Shown here one piece after another: positions 1 through 11,527 of a stretch of 64,000 nucleotides of DNA. The translations under genes and the position numbers were made by a program. This DNA comes from Sweltsa coloradensis (lineage: Eukaryota > Arthropoda > Insecta > Plecoptera > Chloroperlidae), in contig JAMZAV010003132.1 of NCBI GenBank assembly GCA_024449915.1, positions 85,789-149,788 on the forward strand, given 5' to 3'. Position 1 is the first letter of the stretch, and every line of letters starts with the position of its first letter. The notes below the pieces were generated by a model. It had not been told where the DNA came from and did not search any database. It saw only the letters and a program-made list of their open reading frames with translations.

Positions 1-326
1 TCATTCCAACATACACCTTTCACACTCGTCTCCACGTGACAGCTGTAGGCATGCTTTTCTCTCTTCTTTCATATTCATCTTCTACTCTGTTTGTAACAGT
101 CTCGGAGATAAATGCACCGCGAAATACACTCGCGCCGATTCTAACTCTCGTTGACTTTTATTAAATGTGTTTGGTTACCTGTTTACTTTTACTTTCTCAT
201 CATTTTCTTGCTATCACTAAGTGAAGGTTTAAGTTTCTCTAACACCCTTCCTGGTGGTTATTCTGTTCTCATCTACAAGTATGGCATTCTACATGCTAGT
301 TAATGTTGATTCCGTTCTTGTTGCAG

Positions 327-649
327 GCGCGGCTGTTTGGGACATTCCTTTTCTTGGTTCTATTATTTATCAAGATGGAAAGAGGCCTGGGATGCTCTGC
401 CCCTATTGCTCGAAATTCTTCAAAGAACAACGCCGTTTGAACTATCATCTGAAACACGAGTGCGGGAAAACCCTCAGTTGCCCAACGTGCGGCAAAAGCT
501 TCAAACTCAGATGTCACCTATTAGGTCACATGAAAAACATTTGCGGGAAAGAGCCACGATTTCCGTGCTCATTTTGTAACTACCGGTCTGTCCAGCGAAG
601 TCAACTGGAGGCGCACCTCAGACAAAACCACTCCCAGGCACAGCTGTGA
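327..649 (+). CDS. lola: lola alternative 3' exon 1, three zinc fingers
   Basis: Terminal coding exon of a BTB/zinc-finger transcription factor of the lola type. In flies, lola isoforms share a BTB dimerisation domain and differ in a C-terminal finger exon that sets DNA-binding specificity. Seen here: an acceptor ttgttgcag ending at 326, then a frame open to the stop at 647-649 (about 107 residues). The first codon is split after its first base (phase 1), as in the other exons of the array. Finger 1 is C2HC (C25, C28, H41, C46) and finger 2 is C2HC (C52, C55, H68, C73). Finger 3 is C2H2 (C81, C84, H97, H102), followed by a short tail. The first two fingers end in C-G-K, the lola-type linker. 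Three fingers is more than the usual one or two. The in-frame sequence upstream of 327 is intron. Assignment to lola rather than another BTB-ZF locus is by motif recognition. Confidence 0.87.
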
Positions 650-678
650 CATACAAACTCAGAGTTTCTAGAACGATC

Positions 679-1299
679 GCTCTCTGTAGGGTAGCGTGCC
701 TGGTGTGACCCTCTTCAACCGAGGACCTCTCTGTAGGGTAGGGTACCTGGTGTGACCCTCTTCAGCCGAGGACCTCTCTGTAGGGTAGGGTACCTGGTGT
801 GACCCTCTTTAGCCGAGGATCTCTCTGTAGGGTAGCGTGCCTGGTGTGACCCTCTTCAACCGAGGACCTCTCTGTAGGGTAGGGTACCTGGTGTGACCCT
901 GTTTTAGCCGAGAACCTCTCTGTAGGGTAGGGTACCTGGTGTGACCCTCTTTAGCCGAGGACCTCTCTGTAGGGTAGGGTACCTGGTGTGACCCTCTTTA
1001 GCCGAGGACCTCTCTGTAGGGTAGGGTACCTGATGTGACCCTCTTTAGCCGAGGACCTCTCTGTAGGGTAGGGTACCTGGTGTGACCCTCTTCAACCGAG
1101 GACCTCTCTGTAGGGTAGGGTACCCGGTGTGACCCTCTTCAGCCGAGGACCTCTCTGTAGGGTAGGGTACCTGGTGTGACCCTCTTCAGCCGAGGACCTC
1201 TCTGTAGGGTAGCGTACCTGGTGTGACCCTCTTTAGCCGAGGACCTCTCTGTAGGGTAGGGTACCTGGTGTGACCCTCTTCAGCCGAGGACCTCTCTGT
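679..1299 (+). repeat. 47-bp minisatellite, about 13 copies
   Basis: A 47-bp unit containing ctctctgtagggtagggtac, then ctggtgtgaccctcttcagc, repeats about 13 times starting some 30 bases after the stop of exon 1. Copies are nearly identical, with C/T and G/C variants. It probably lies in the 3' UTR of that isoform. Confidence 0.95.
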
Positions 1300-1615
1300 C
1301 AGGACTGCCTGCCTGCGTCGTCTCGAATCAGAGTCCCGAGTTGGAACCGGGACATCTCCAGTGTTGACAAATTGAAGCTTCACGTGATAATCCTCTCGAC
1401 CACCTGACAATGTCTACGCCTGAAGAGCACGTATACTTTAACAAATCTGATGTGTGTTCACGACACCTGGAACTGATAACATAAACGAACCCGTCTTCTA
1501 GAAATATGTTCAATACAATGTGCAGCAGACTATATAAGCTGTAAACACGTCAGTACAGACGCGGAATGCTGCACACTAACACATTTAATAATTATGTTGT
1601 TTATGTTATCTAATT

Positions 1616-1621
1616 AATAAA
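1616..1621 (+). terminator. Candidate poly(A) signal for exon 1
   Basis: First AATAAA I found after the stop of exon 1, beyond the 47-bp repeat. Use is not shown by sequence alone. Confidence 0.4.
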
Positions 1622-2529
1622 TTTAAGATTTGTTAACACCCATGTTGGCATTGTCTCTTTGAGTATTGATACAAGGGCCTATTTATAGTGTCTTACAAAA
1701 GGCGGGATACAGCCAATATATAGTTCCTCCTGGCATCGTCCGACTATGAGATTTATTATAAACAAATTGACTTTCTTTCTTTTAGGGTGTTGGTGTCTGA
1801 ATAACTGTTATTAAACAATCATCTAAGAATGTGTATAATTAAATTATGATTAATAATTTTATGGATTTGATGTTTATTGTTGTTACTGAATTCATAACTA
1901 TGGCCTATTTAACTTGGTTTAAATCAAAAGGTATTTCATGATTAAGTATTTAAATATCTAGCAATAAGAGATTTTAACTGATTTGTTGAACCAACTAATC
2001 CATTCATTTTCTACTTTTTGTTGTTCTGACAGTAGATGTCAATGATCGTTGTATGGATATTATTGGTGAACTTATTATGTGATAAGCCAAGTGCCTTGAT
2101 TTACAATAACTTGATTATTATATTATGTGACATGTTCGGGATTTATTTTCACAAATAATCCAACTTGTAATTATTTAATATGCTTTGTGGACATGTGAAA
2201 TAAAAGTTATTTGGAAAACCACGTGCATTTTTTAGCAAAACAAATACTTAGCCATTGACTTTTTACAGTTCTCGTAATGAACCACATCAATGGCCAAGCA
2301 ATTTTTTTATGATTTTAAGTTTCAAAATTTAACTCTTTTACTACGAAAATGGTTGGCTTGGAGCTTGTCAACAGGCGAAATGATCTTACTTATTTTCAAT
2401 GTGAAACTAGGGAGAAAGAATGAATAGCTTGGCTCAACTTATATCTCACAGCATTCCCAGCCGAAGACTTTTGAAGGAGAGCTTGGCTGCCGTTTTTTTT
2501 TTTTTTACAATTTTTTGTATTTGTGGAGG

Positions 2530-3412
2530 TCATTATATAGGCCTACACTAAACCAAGGTGATGCTGGGTTTGATGTTGAAGTAAGACATGCTCTGCAGAA
2601 TCATTATATAGCCTACACTAACAGCAAGGTAATGGTTTGATTTAAGTAAGACATGCTCTGGAACATTAAACCAAGTAAACTCAAGGTAATGCTGGTTTAA
2701 AGTTAAGTAAGACATGCTCCAGATCATATATAGGCCTCCACTAAACCAAGGTAATGCTAGGTTTGAGTTGAAGTAAGACATCTTGCAGATCATATCTGCA
2801 GAATCATTAATAAGCCTACTAACAGGTATTGAGGTTTGAGTTAAGTACATGACTCTGCAGAATCATTATATGGCCTACACTAAACCAAGGTAAGCTGGTT
2901 TGATATTGAAGTAAGACATGCTCTGCAGAATCATTATATAGGCCCAACCAGTAACCAAGGTGATGTTTGAATTGTAAGACATGTCTCTGCAGAACATTAT
3001 ATAGGCCTCCACTAAACCAAGGTAATGCTAGTTTGATGTTGAAGTAAGACATTGCTCTGCAACGTAATGCATTATGTAATAAGTGCCTAACATTAAACCA
3101 AGGTAATGCTGGGTTTGATGTTGAAGTAAGACATGCTCTGCAGAATCATTATATAGGCCTACACTAAACCAAGGTAATGCTGGGTTTGATGTTGAAGTAA
3201 GACATGCTCTGCAGAATCATTATATAGGCCTACACTAAACCAAGGTAATGCTAGGTTTGATGTTGAAGTAAGACATGCTCTGCAGAATCATTATATAGGC
3301 CTACACTAAACCAAGGTAATGCTGGGTTTGATGTTGAAGTAAGACATGCTCTTCAGAATCATTATATAGGCCTACACTAAACCAAGGTTAGCTGGGTTTG
3401 ATGTTGAAGTAC
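2530..3412 (+). repeat. 71-bp minisatellite, about 12 copies
   Basis: A 71-bp unit (ggcctacactaaaccaaggt, then an aagtaagacatgctctgcag core) repeats through the interval. The last four or five copies are almost perfect. The first seven are riddled with small deletions, which may be decay or poor assembly. No coding sense. Confidence 0.93.
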
Positions 3413-4561
3413 GAAATGCACATGTGAAACGATGTTACCGTGAATTTAAATTTTTAGTATTTTATTAGTTGTTATGTATCAACGGAAGCTGACATAATCT
3501 TACTTAATAATAATGCTACTCACTGAAAATCGAGTATTGGTCTGTACGGGGGTATTACAAGAAATAAATTTATTATAGTTTATATTTTACATAAAACCTG
3601 TAAATATAGCCTATATTTTTAAAGGCAATGTTTGTATACTAGTATACAATGCAGATCAAGTTCTGAGTCTCTCTATATCAGCTGTTACTCTAGGGCATCC
3701 CAAAGTATGACGTTCTACCATCCAATTGTATTACGTCGACAATATTTACAACGTTAAGACTCATTGGTGAGATCTGGCCAATTATAGGCTCCAATACGTA
3801 ATGCATGGGTTAATTTTGGAGCACTTTTGACCCCCAATTTTCTTCCAAAAATTTAAAACTTAATGAAATAGTTTTGAACGATTATGCGCTAGGCGTTTTC
3901 AGAGTACATTTATTCACAATATCGCTTACTTCTTTATATTGCCTCGCCGTAAAGGTGTCACGCCTATGTAGAAGACACCTTTTTAAAATTTTAAAATACT
4001 GTTTAATTAATAGATATGCGCATAGTATCCTTCCTAAACAACTTTAAATTTTTTGTCTCCTTCGCGTCGTGGTAAAAAAGTTGTCCGGATTCCGGAATAT
4101 ATGTGATATTCGCTGGACTTAGGGAGCTTTTTAATTGTACATTTAACGTTGTACAATAAGTTACTCCGAGCTCATCCAACCGTCTTAGTAAGATATTGCG
4201 TTTATGGAAATTCCTGTTTGCTCGGCTGACTGACGCCACAGTTCTTTGAAACTTTACTCAGTTGTTTCGGAAGTGGAAATGAAGGGCAACTAATTTAAAA
4301 CTTAAAAAAAAAACAAAAGATTATTACGATTTTAGATTTGTCTAAAAAGTCGAAAATTGACATTACCCATGAATTGTTTGTGTGATTATAATCAATATGC
4401 TAATCGACGTAAGTAGGTCTGTCCATGTATGCTTCATTGGCTGCTACGTAAAGTTTCATATACTTGGATGTTTCCTGGCCTAGCAACTTGTGCCAACTGC
4501 CAATATGTGTCCTGAGATAAGCAGCATCTCCAGTACAGTGATGCCATGTTCTCAGTTGCAG

Positions 4562-4887
4562 ACGACTTCACCCCGAGTGTTTCTGAAGACGGCAACACCG
4601 CGCCCCGGTTCGTGTGTCCCACCTGCTTCCGAGTGTACAAGTCTCGCGGCAATCTAACCTACCACGCGAAGCACGAGTGCGGGAAGGAGCCCGAGTTCTC
4701 GTGCAAACAGTGTGGCAAGAAGTACAGGAGCCAGCGCTCCTTCATCAGACACACCAGGCACGAGTGTGGGAAAGAACCCCAGGTCCAATGTCCACAGTCA
4801 CAGTGTCTGTTCCGCGCGAGGTACAGGCATGAACTGGCCAAACATATTCAAAAAAGGCACCATTTAAATAGTTACCAGTTTGACTAA
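4562..4887 (+). CDS. lola: lola alternative 3' exon 2, three zinc fingers
   Basis: Second terminal finger exon. The acceptor ttctcagttgcag ends at 4561 and the frame enters in phase 1. It runs about 108 residues to a stop at 4885-4887. After an acidic linker come a C2HC finger (CPTC ... H-x4-C), a second C2HC finger (CKQC ... H-x4-C) and a third finger with an unusual C-x4-C pair (CPQSQC), then H-x4-H. Both C2HC fingers are followed by C-G-K-E-P. It shares the three-finger plan with the exon at 327, so the two may be an old duplicate pair, though their sequences have diverged. The exon is GC-rich against an AT-rich surround. Whether finger 3 folds normally with the widened cysteine spacing is uncertain. 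Confidence 0.87.
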
Positions 4888-4894
4888 TTTAATA

Positions 4895-4900
4895 ATTAAA
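4895..4900 (+). terminator. Possible variant poly(A) signal for exon 2
   Basis: ATTAAA eight bases past the stop codon. It is unusually close, so weak evidence; no better signal was seen before the repeat at 5006. Confidence 0.2.
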
Positions 4901-5005
4901 AGTAAACCGTTTCTACCTCTGTCGTTTCCCGACGTTATTTCAGTCTTATTATCAACGTATCATACGTAGTTCTTAAGTCACAAACAAACTTCTTTTACCA
5001 AATAG

Positions 5006-5464
5006 TTGGATAAGCGTAGCGAGCGAAGCGAAGATTCCATTTCACTACACTTGAGAAAAAAATCCGGAATGTTTTTTTTCTGTATTTGTGGGCTGTTGTT
5101 AACATGATTCCGGCTTAACCGATACTCCAATTGCGATGAAATTTTCTGGAGTCCTTTGAAATCTCTGAACTTGTAACTGCCACGTTTTTGAGCGCAATTG
5201 AAAAATTATTTCCCATAAAAATCGCAATTTTATGATTTTAATCGATTTAAAAAAAAATCTTCGACTACAACACCTACAGCTGTATCCGATTGTTATGATG
5301 TTTTCACAGAACCTCAATTTCATGAATTAATATAATCGTGTGAAATTTGAGCGTAATCGAATAATTATTTCTTATGAAAATCGCAACTTTACGCTTTTTT
5401 CGTTTTTAAACAATTGCGCTCATCCAACAACGCGCCTGAAAAAGCGTTTGCGAAAGCTTCCTAG
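5006..5464 (+). mobile_element. Dispersed repeat ending in CCTAG (Helitron-like), copy 1
   Basis: Runs from TTGGATAAGCG plus an AGCGAGCGAAGCGAAG stretch to an end reading GCTTCCTAG followed by T. The interior has AT-rich direct repeats with a GAAAATCGCAATTTTACG-like core. Other copies are at 32078 (-), 38068 (-), 56873 (-) and 59501 (+). A CTAG end with a 3' T flank is a Helitron hallmark; no 5' TC end is visible, so class is tentative. Confidence 0.6.
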
Positions 5465-6550
5465 TTATAATATATGTTATTTATTTTCGAGCAATGGTAA
5501 TAATATGGATTTAACTTTTTTTTTTGGGGGAAAAAAATAAAAACATTTATTTCGAGATGTATTGAAATTATTTTATTAGTGATATTGTAATTGTAAGCGT
5601 TCAACGTTGTCATCGAATGTATAATATTTTGTGTTTTATATTATGACTGAATAAGTACAACAGTTCATGAGATAACGTTTCTGAAAATTTGACAAATTCA
5701 TACATTATTTATGATAAAAAAATAATTAAATAAAGAATTCGTTATTGATATTATTATATTTTGCTCACGGAACTTTATTTCTTGATTAGCCTATTTCTGT
5801 TCGTACCTTTACTCCCCATAATGTCCTCCTAGACATTTCTATATTTATATGCCTTGTATGCCAATATTTCCACAACTATCGTAAAAACTTTCCTTGACCA
5901 ATAGCTTACGGGACGTGCTAGGTTAAGTTCTGTACCTGAGAGAAACATTGGATCATGGCTATGGTTTGTGGTGGTAATCATGGATGCTTCGATGTTCTTT
6001 CCCCCTGGGTTTCATGTATCGTAGACCAAGAAATAAGTGGTGTACGAATGTTCGTCTATTTGTGTTCCCGTGTATAATGACGTCATGTTTAGCTTGTGAC
6101 TTCATATGCACTCTTGAACAAATCATTATATTTTATACAATCATAGAATCGCATTCTTTTCACTTAAACTAACGTCAGCTGGATCTTCCTATTTCTGTAC
6201 TGTATTCTCGGTGGTTTCTTGCGGAATGTAGAACCCTGGTTTCTATTGGGTGCGGGGGGTGGGGTGCAACTTGCTAAAAAACAATCGTTTCTGGAATATT
6301 CCTGGTACAATAGGGGTTCTGGGAGTGGCTTCGTCGATAATCAATAAAATTGTGAAGATTGTTAGTTTTCAAAATCATGCTACACAATGTGCCCGCCTCG
6401 CCCCCGCCTCCGGCCACTACTACAACATTATTTTCAAGGGTTTTCGAAGCCTCTGGAACACGATGGGATTTTAAATCATTGCAGTGCAATGTATACATCG
6501 AAACATGCATATATCACAATAATTTGAAAATTGTTCTTTTTTCATTGCAG

Positions 6551-6818
6551 ATTTGAGTGGCGAGTTTGCGTTGTTAACACATCCCATCAGTTCGATGCGT
6601 CCCTCGCTACCCGTGCTCTACTGCAGCAAGACGTACAAATACAAGCACGACATGTACAGCATGAGCGGACAGAGTGTGGAAAGAGCCTCAGTTCCAGTCG
6701 TGCGCGCTGCCAGAAGCGCTACAAACACTACACGTCGTATCGCCGACACTTGCTGGACTGCGAGCAACAAACTATCAAGACACCTCGGGAATTCGAAACC
6801 AACATCCATACGCCATAG
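6551..6818 (+). pseudogene. Decayed lola-type finger exon (3)
   Basis: A good acceptor (ttttttcattgcag, ending 6550) in phase 1 opens a lola-like linker and the start of a C2HC finger (Y-C-S-K-T-Y-K-Y-K-H). The finger then breaks. The H-E-R-T-E-C-G-K segment lies in the next frame, K-E-P-Q-F-Q-S-C in the third frame, and a second finger-like segment (C-Q-K-R-Y ... R-R-H-L-L-D-C) back in the second. At least three frame changes are needed within about 130 bases, and the first cysteine pair is incomplete. In the entry frame the protein continues without fingers to a stop at 6976-6978. This is best read as a dying alternative exon. Assembly error could explain some shifts, but not the lost cysteine. 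Confidence 0.72.
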
Positions 6819-9182
6819 TGATTTACGAAACCAAAATCTTCTCATCTTATTCGTCGAGACCCAGAACACAGTTTACAACCGACGACGTATTCTCGTACCT
6901 ACCAAAACAGCTGACGAACAGACTTCCATTGTATGTTGCAGAGTATTACCAGAGTCGATAAAGAAGTTTCCCCGATAGGGCGTCTCTCCAACGCGGAAAA
7001 ACTTATTCTGGTATTACTAGGCCCTATCACTGTTCTTGGATTCAGTGCACTGCCACTTATAGACTGTGCTGTGCGCGCTTCTGTCATAATATCTTGTAAA
7101 AACGCATGGGTTCAACCAAATGACACGATTCCTCCGAAGGCCCAGTCTGTGCAAAGTGGCCGATTCTGCAGCAGTGATTTGTCAAACTGTGACAACAGCT
7201 GTGTGTAAGCATTGAGTTGCGGGTATTGTCGTTGTGTGCAAGTCCAAGTTCACATGCGTAAAGAGAGCCTGGGTTAGCTACCACCAGACAATTGCCGCCA
7301 CAGTCAACTGCAGTAAAGTAAGCAGTTGTGCTTCACACAGACGTAAGAAAGTTGTATTCTGTTGTATAGGCCCATTTGTTTTTCAAGCCTGTTTCAAGCC
7401 ATGTTTGTTTAATTTACGTCAGCTGACGCAGCTAACAAAGAGTTTATCACAAACATGGCGGCCATTTATCACTGTATGGCCACGTTCTTGTAGTAACTGT
7501 AAAGCTGTAACTCTTACCGTGTGCATGTACCATGTAGGTAAACATACTGCACCACTGCGTGTAGAAACATAAGCGTACTAAATTGCGTAATACGTCGATA
7601 ATGTGCAGGGAGGGTGTGTAGCACATTACAATGTTCTAGACGGTTCATGAGCTTAGGCAATCTTTATCTACAGTGTTCAATGCCCATTTAATGCCTCTTG
7701 ACCCAAATCCAGTGGAATTCACGTTCATTCCAACCACTTGTTTCCCCTAATAGTCACCCCAAACTTGAATCTTGATGAAGGATATGCGCCATAGCTCTAT
7801 ATCTAGAAACTTTCCCAAATTTCAAATAATTACCTTCTGCAACAAACTGGGACCCCCCCCAAAGAATTGTCTATTTAATTACACATTACGGCCATATAAA
7901 ACTAAAAAGAACTAAGTATTGCCATGAAAGATTGTTACTTTGACAAGAACAACTTTTAAACAACTCCTAAATTAAACAGTTGTTGGGTGTAAAATTCGAG
8001 GTCAAAGTGTTTTTGATAAACTACTGCATTTTGCGTATAGAGTCTGGTGCTGGAGCTTTTCTAGCAGGATTTAAAACTAAATTTGGTTCAAGTCATGACA
8101 TGATTCATTACTTTTTTCAACCGTATTTAATCAAATATTTATTACGTGTTCCTACTTTGCGTGTTATTAAGAGTAGATTTGATCTGTGCACATATAACCG
8201 TACTTTACAACCCCACACATCAATTTTATTTGTAAAGAAAACCGACAATAAACAATTGCTTTCAGTCAAATTGAGAATGGTACGCCATCCTGCATAACTA
8301 ACGCATCCACAAACAAATAATTGAGGTCTCGTAAATAATATTATTATGCAATTGGTATATTATTGCTTAATCTTGCGAAATAGGTCTTTATTATCATTAA
8401 TACTTCCGCAATTTGCTGACAATAAATTGCAGAAATAGAAAACGAAGAACTTTGTATTGTTCAATAGTTTCACAACAATGTCATATTTAAAATGTAGACA
8501 ATTACGTTTTTATGGCTTCCTAGATTTTTATTCTATTGTTATTTCGTTGTAGTGAAAAGTTAAGGGTTTGTAGATTTATACTTGCTTTTCTAATAATAAC
8601 TAATGATTATGATGTTTATCCTTGGTTAGGTAAATATAAACAATATACAAACAAATAACAATTAATATAAAGACTGTTGCTGGGTGACAACAATCATGTT
8701 CTACGTTTCAATAATTTATATCGACGCCTATTCTTCATAAGAACTGCATCAGAATAAAATATCAGGTCCTCGCCACACAGGTTAATACGTTTATTTATCA
8801 CATTATCGTATTATCAAGAAAAATATATATTTTGAGCACATGTAATATAAAGATGTTGTTACGAAAACATTGTATCGTGTGATTAGGGCACCCGGAATAT
8901 CAAGGTTGTTATGTAAAATAAAATATATTTCAATTGTTCATATTCAGTTTGTTCTTGTTTTTAGTCGGTACATTTATATCTGAATAAAACTGCAACAATA
9001 AACTCATGGTTGTGCAATGTGGCAGCAATAGAATGACGACTGGACGTGTCAAAACCAAAACTTTAGAAATAATTAATACCAAGCCTTACATCACTGAAAG
9101 AACGTTGGCAAGCTTTTAACCTTCTACATCTTGCGACACAAATATTACATTTGCGCCGTGACTGACTGCGTCCTTGCAATGC

Positions 9183-9385
9183 TGGGCAAAATAAATCTGA
9201 CACCAAATGTTGCATGTGTAAACAGTAGTGCTACTAGTTGCAAATACACTTTGCCGACCTTTTTCAAGGATGCAGAGAGCTCTCACTTGCAAAGATGGTC
9301 AAAATAAATGCCTGACACCAAATGTTGCATGTAAACAGTAGGCTACCTAGTGCAAATACACTTTTGCCGACCTTTTTCAAGGCTG
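9183..9385 (+). repeat. 117-bp direct repeat, two copies
   Basis: Two imperfect tandem copies share gacaccaaatgttgcatg and tttgccgacctttttcaagg, with their starts 117 bases apart. No gene is visible. Confidence 0.85.
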
Positions 9386-9620
9386 GAAGGTCAGAGTTCG
9401 GTACGATCTAAGCAAATACCGATATTAAGGTTAGCAATTTTATGAGATTGGCTTGGCAGTCTTTCATAAGTTAATTTGTATAGTAATATGTGGGATTGTA
9501 TTGATAAACACGATTTACAATGTATATAATCTATGCCTGTAGGCACATGAAGAATGATATTGTAAGCTTAGTTTAGCCCCAGAACCAAAATGTTCACCGA
9601 TGCACCACTGTTGGTTACAG

Positions 9621-9951
9621 AAACGAACAACTGTGTCTGGCGTTAGATGATTATCCGGAATTACAACGGGACAGACTCACTCTTAAATGTGGCCAGTGTC
9701 TACGAAGCTACAAACATAGTCCGTCGTTTCGAAGACACATCAAGTTTGAGTGTGGGATAGAGCCGCAGTTTCAGGGCCCGCACACTGTCCGTAAGGGCCA
9801 AAAACAGAAGGGCTCGTTTGAATCCATGTGTATCACATACACAGAGACTAGGGACTACGCGATCATAACAAGATTCTCTATCATGATTTTCAATTTGTTA
9901 CTGTTGTACAAATTATTTTGTTTATATCTACTCAAAAGTTTAAGTGATTAA
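9621..9951 (+). pseudogene. Decayed lola-type finger exon (4), one finger left
   Basis: An acceptor-like ttggttacag ends at 9620. An open frame from 9622 to the stop at 9949-9951 encodes one complete C2HC finger (CGQC ... H-x4-C). The lola linker follows with its C-G-K changed to C-G-I, then E-P-Q-F-Q. The second finger is ruined: its first cysteine codon is changed and indels scramble the rest, so the frame runs into non-finger sequence. The finger frame is also not phase 1 relative to the acceptor; phase 1 would hit TAG within nine codons. The remnant matches the cassette of the intact exons too well to be chance, but it can no longer make a normal isoform. An AATAAA follows at 10027. Confidence 0.75.
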
Positions 9952-10026
9952 TAGTTCACAATTAGGTAGGCTTAATGTCACAGGCATGGGAAGTTTTTAA
10001 TATAGAAATTTCCTCCATCCCTGCCA

Positions 10027-10032
10027 AATAAA
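10027..10032 (+). terminator. AATAAA after the decayed exon 4
   Basis: Canonical hexamer about 75 bases past the remnant's stop, a likely relic of its 3' end. Confidence 0.3.
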
Positions 10033-11527
10033 AGTTCAATACAGGACATGGTCTTCGTTTTTACTATTACACGTAAGAAAAGAACCTTTAGCTGGATTTA
10101 CAAAGTTTTAACAAAGCATACCCAAGTGCACAAAAGCTACTTTTGATATACTTTACTTAATAATCAACGTTACTTAGGGAGTAGGCCTATACTTATCAGA
10201 AAAATTTTGTGCATATGGTCATATGATTATTAATAATACCGTATAACAACGATAATGTCAATCCAACTTTTTCAATACGAGATGCATTATTTTATAAGAT
10301 GGTAAGTCACAGACAGATTATGGAAAAAATTCTACTGCTTCGATAGTATGGCTCGCATCTAGCTTTGTCAGAATTAGCAGTCCGGTGTCAGGGTTACTCA
10401 AGCTGAAAACTTGTAAATCCGGTCCACCCGTCCATAATCCGCCGTCGCTTCAGATCTGTGCGCAGTCAAGTGACTGGTTGTATCAAAAAGTAGACTATCT
10501 CTACAAGCAGGACATGAATACACGGGTTTGTGGATAACCAAATAGACCGTCTTCGGGCTGTCCAACAAATGAATGTAATCTTAAAAGACAAGCTTATTTC
10601 CAGTTGTTCTAAATAACATTAAAAGCAGAAATATCTCATGATAACCTGGATTAATTCAATCCAGATGAGAGTTCATGGTGCACCTCATCTACCTAACTGG
10701 CAGGTAGATAGCTGTAACCGACCCGTAAATAGGTTGTAAGTTTAAAATATTCTGTTTTATGCACCATATTGGTTTGTAAACACCTTTGTGGGTTCTCAAT
10801 GGTTTAAGATACTGCACAGCACGATTTGTGTTTGTACTAATCATAAACGTTTGTCACATAAATACTTGATTGCTCAAACCAAATTTGAAACAAACGTGAT
10901 CGAGTGGTTTCATTTTTTCTTGCTATTGTGCAAAAACGTGTTCCTGAATGCAGGAACAACAAAGCAAGAATTAATTGAAACTACTCAGGAGTCTTCATAG
11001 ACTCGCGGCGACGAAAGGTCAGACGTGGCGTTCTAATCTTGCATCGCGTTGTAAATGGACACATTAGGTCCGACATTTTAGTGCATGTTCCCGCTCAGAG
11101 TTCCTTCTCGTTTACCGACTGTGTACCGTTTAATGTCCCAACTCCCCGTCTATCAACAACGAAAAGATCACTATTCTTCGTCTCTTACAACTTTCAAATC
11201 CTTATAAATAATAAAATAATAAAAATAAATAAGTAATTTTATTAGAGTGCTGCCATCAGTTATATAACTGATTTTCAGTGGGGACTTTAAATCAAAGGGA
11301 CCAAGCCAACCCTGCAGCCCCGACGCAATCGACGAGTGAGCGAATAACCCAACCAAAGATCGATATTTTTAATAGGAAATATAGCAATCAGTGGTATGGA
11401 CAGTGCGAACACCCGCGCAAACCACGCCAGAACAAACAAGGCCTTTCAGAACACTCTGAAATTTGATTATGTGCTTCGTTGCTAGGACGGCTCCAAGTCA
11501 CCGTTACAAAACTCCTAAGACAAGAAC

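Noticed and set aside
671..1299. CRISPR-like regular array
   Set aside because: Units are contiguous 47-bp copies without variable spacers, and the host is a eukaryote.
1186..1410. 74-codon minus frame over the 47-bp repeat
   Set aside because: It overlaps the minisatellite and has no family resemblance.
6899..7572. Several overlapping 60-110 codon frames on both strands
   Set aside because: They compete with each other, lack splice context and show no family motifs.
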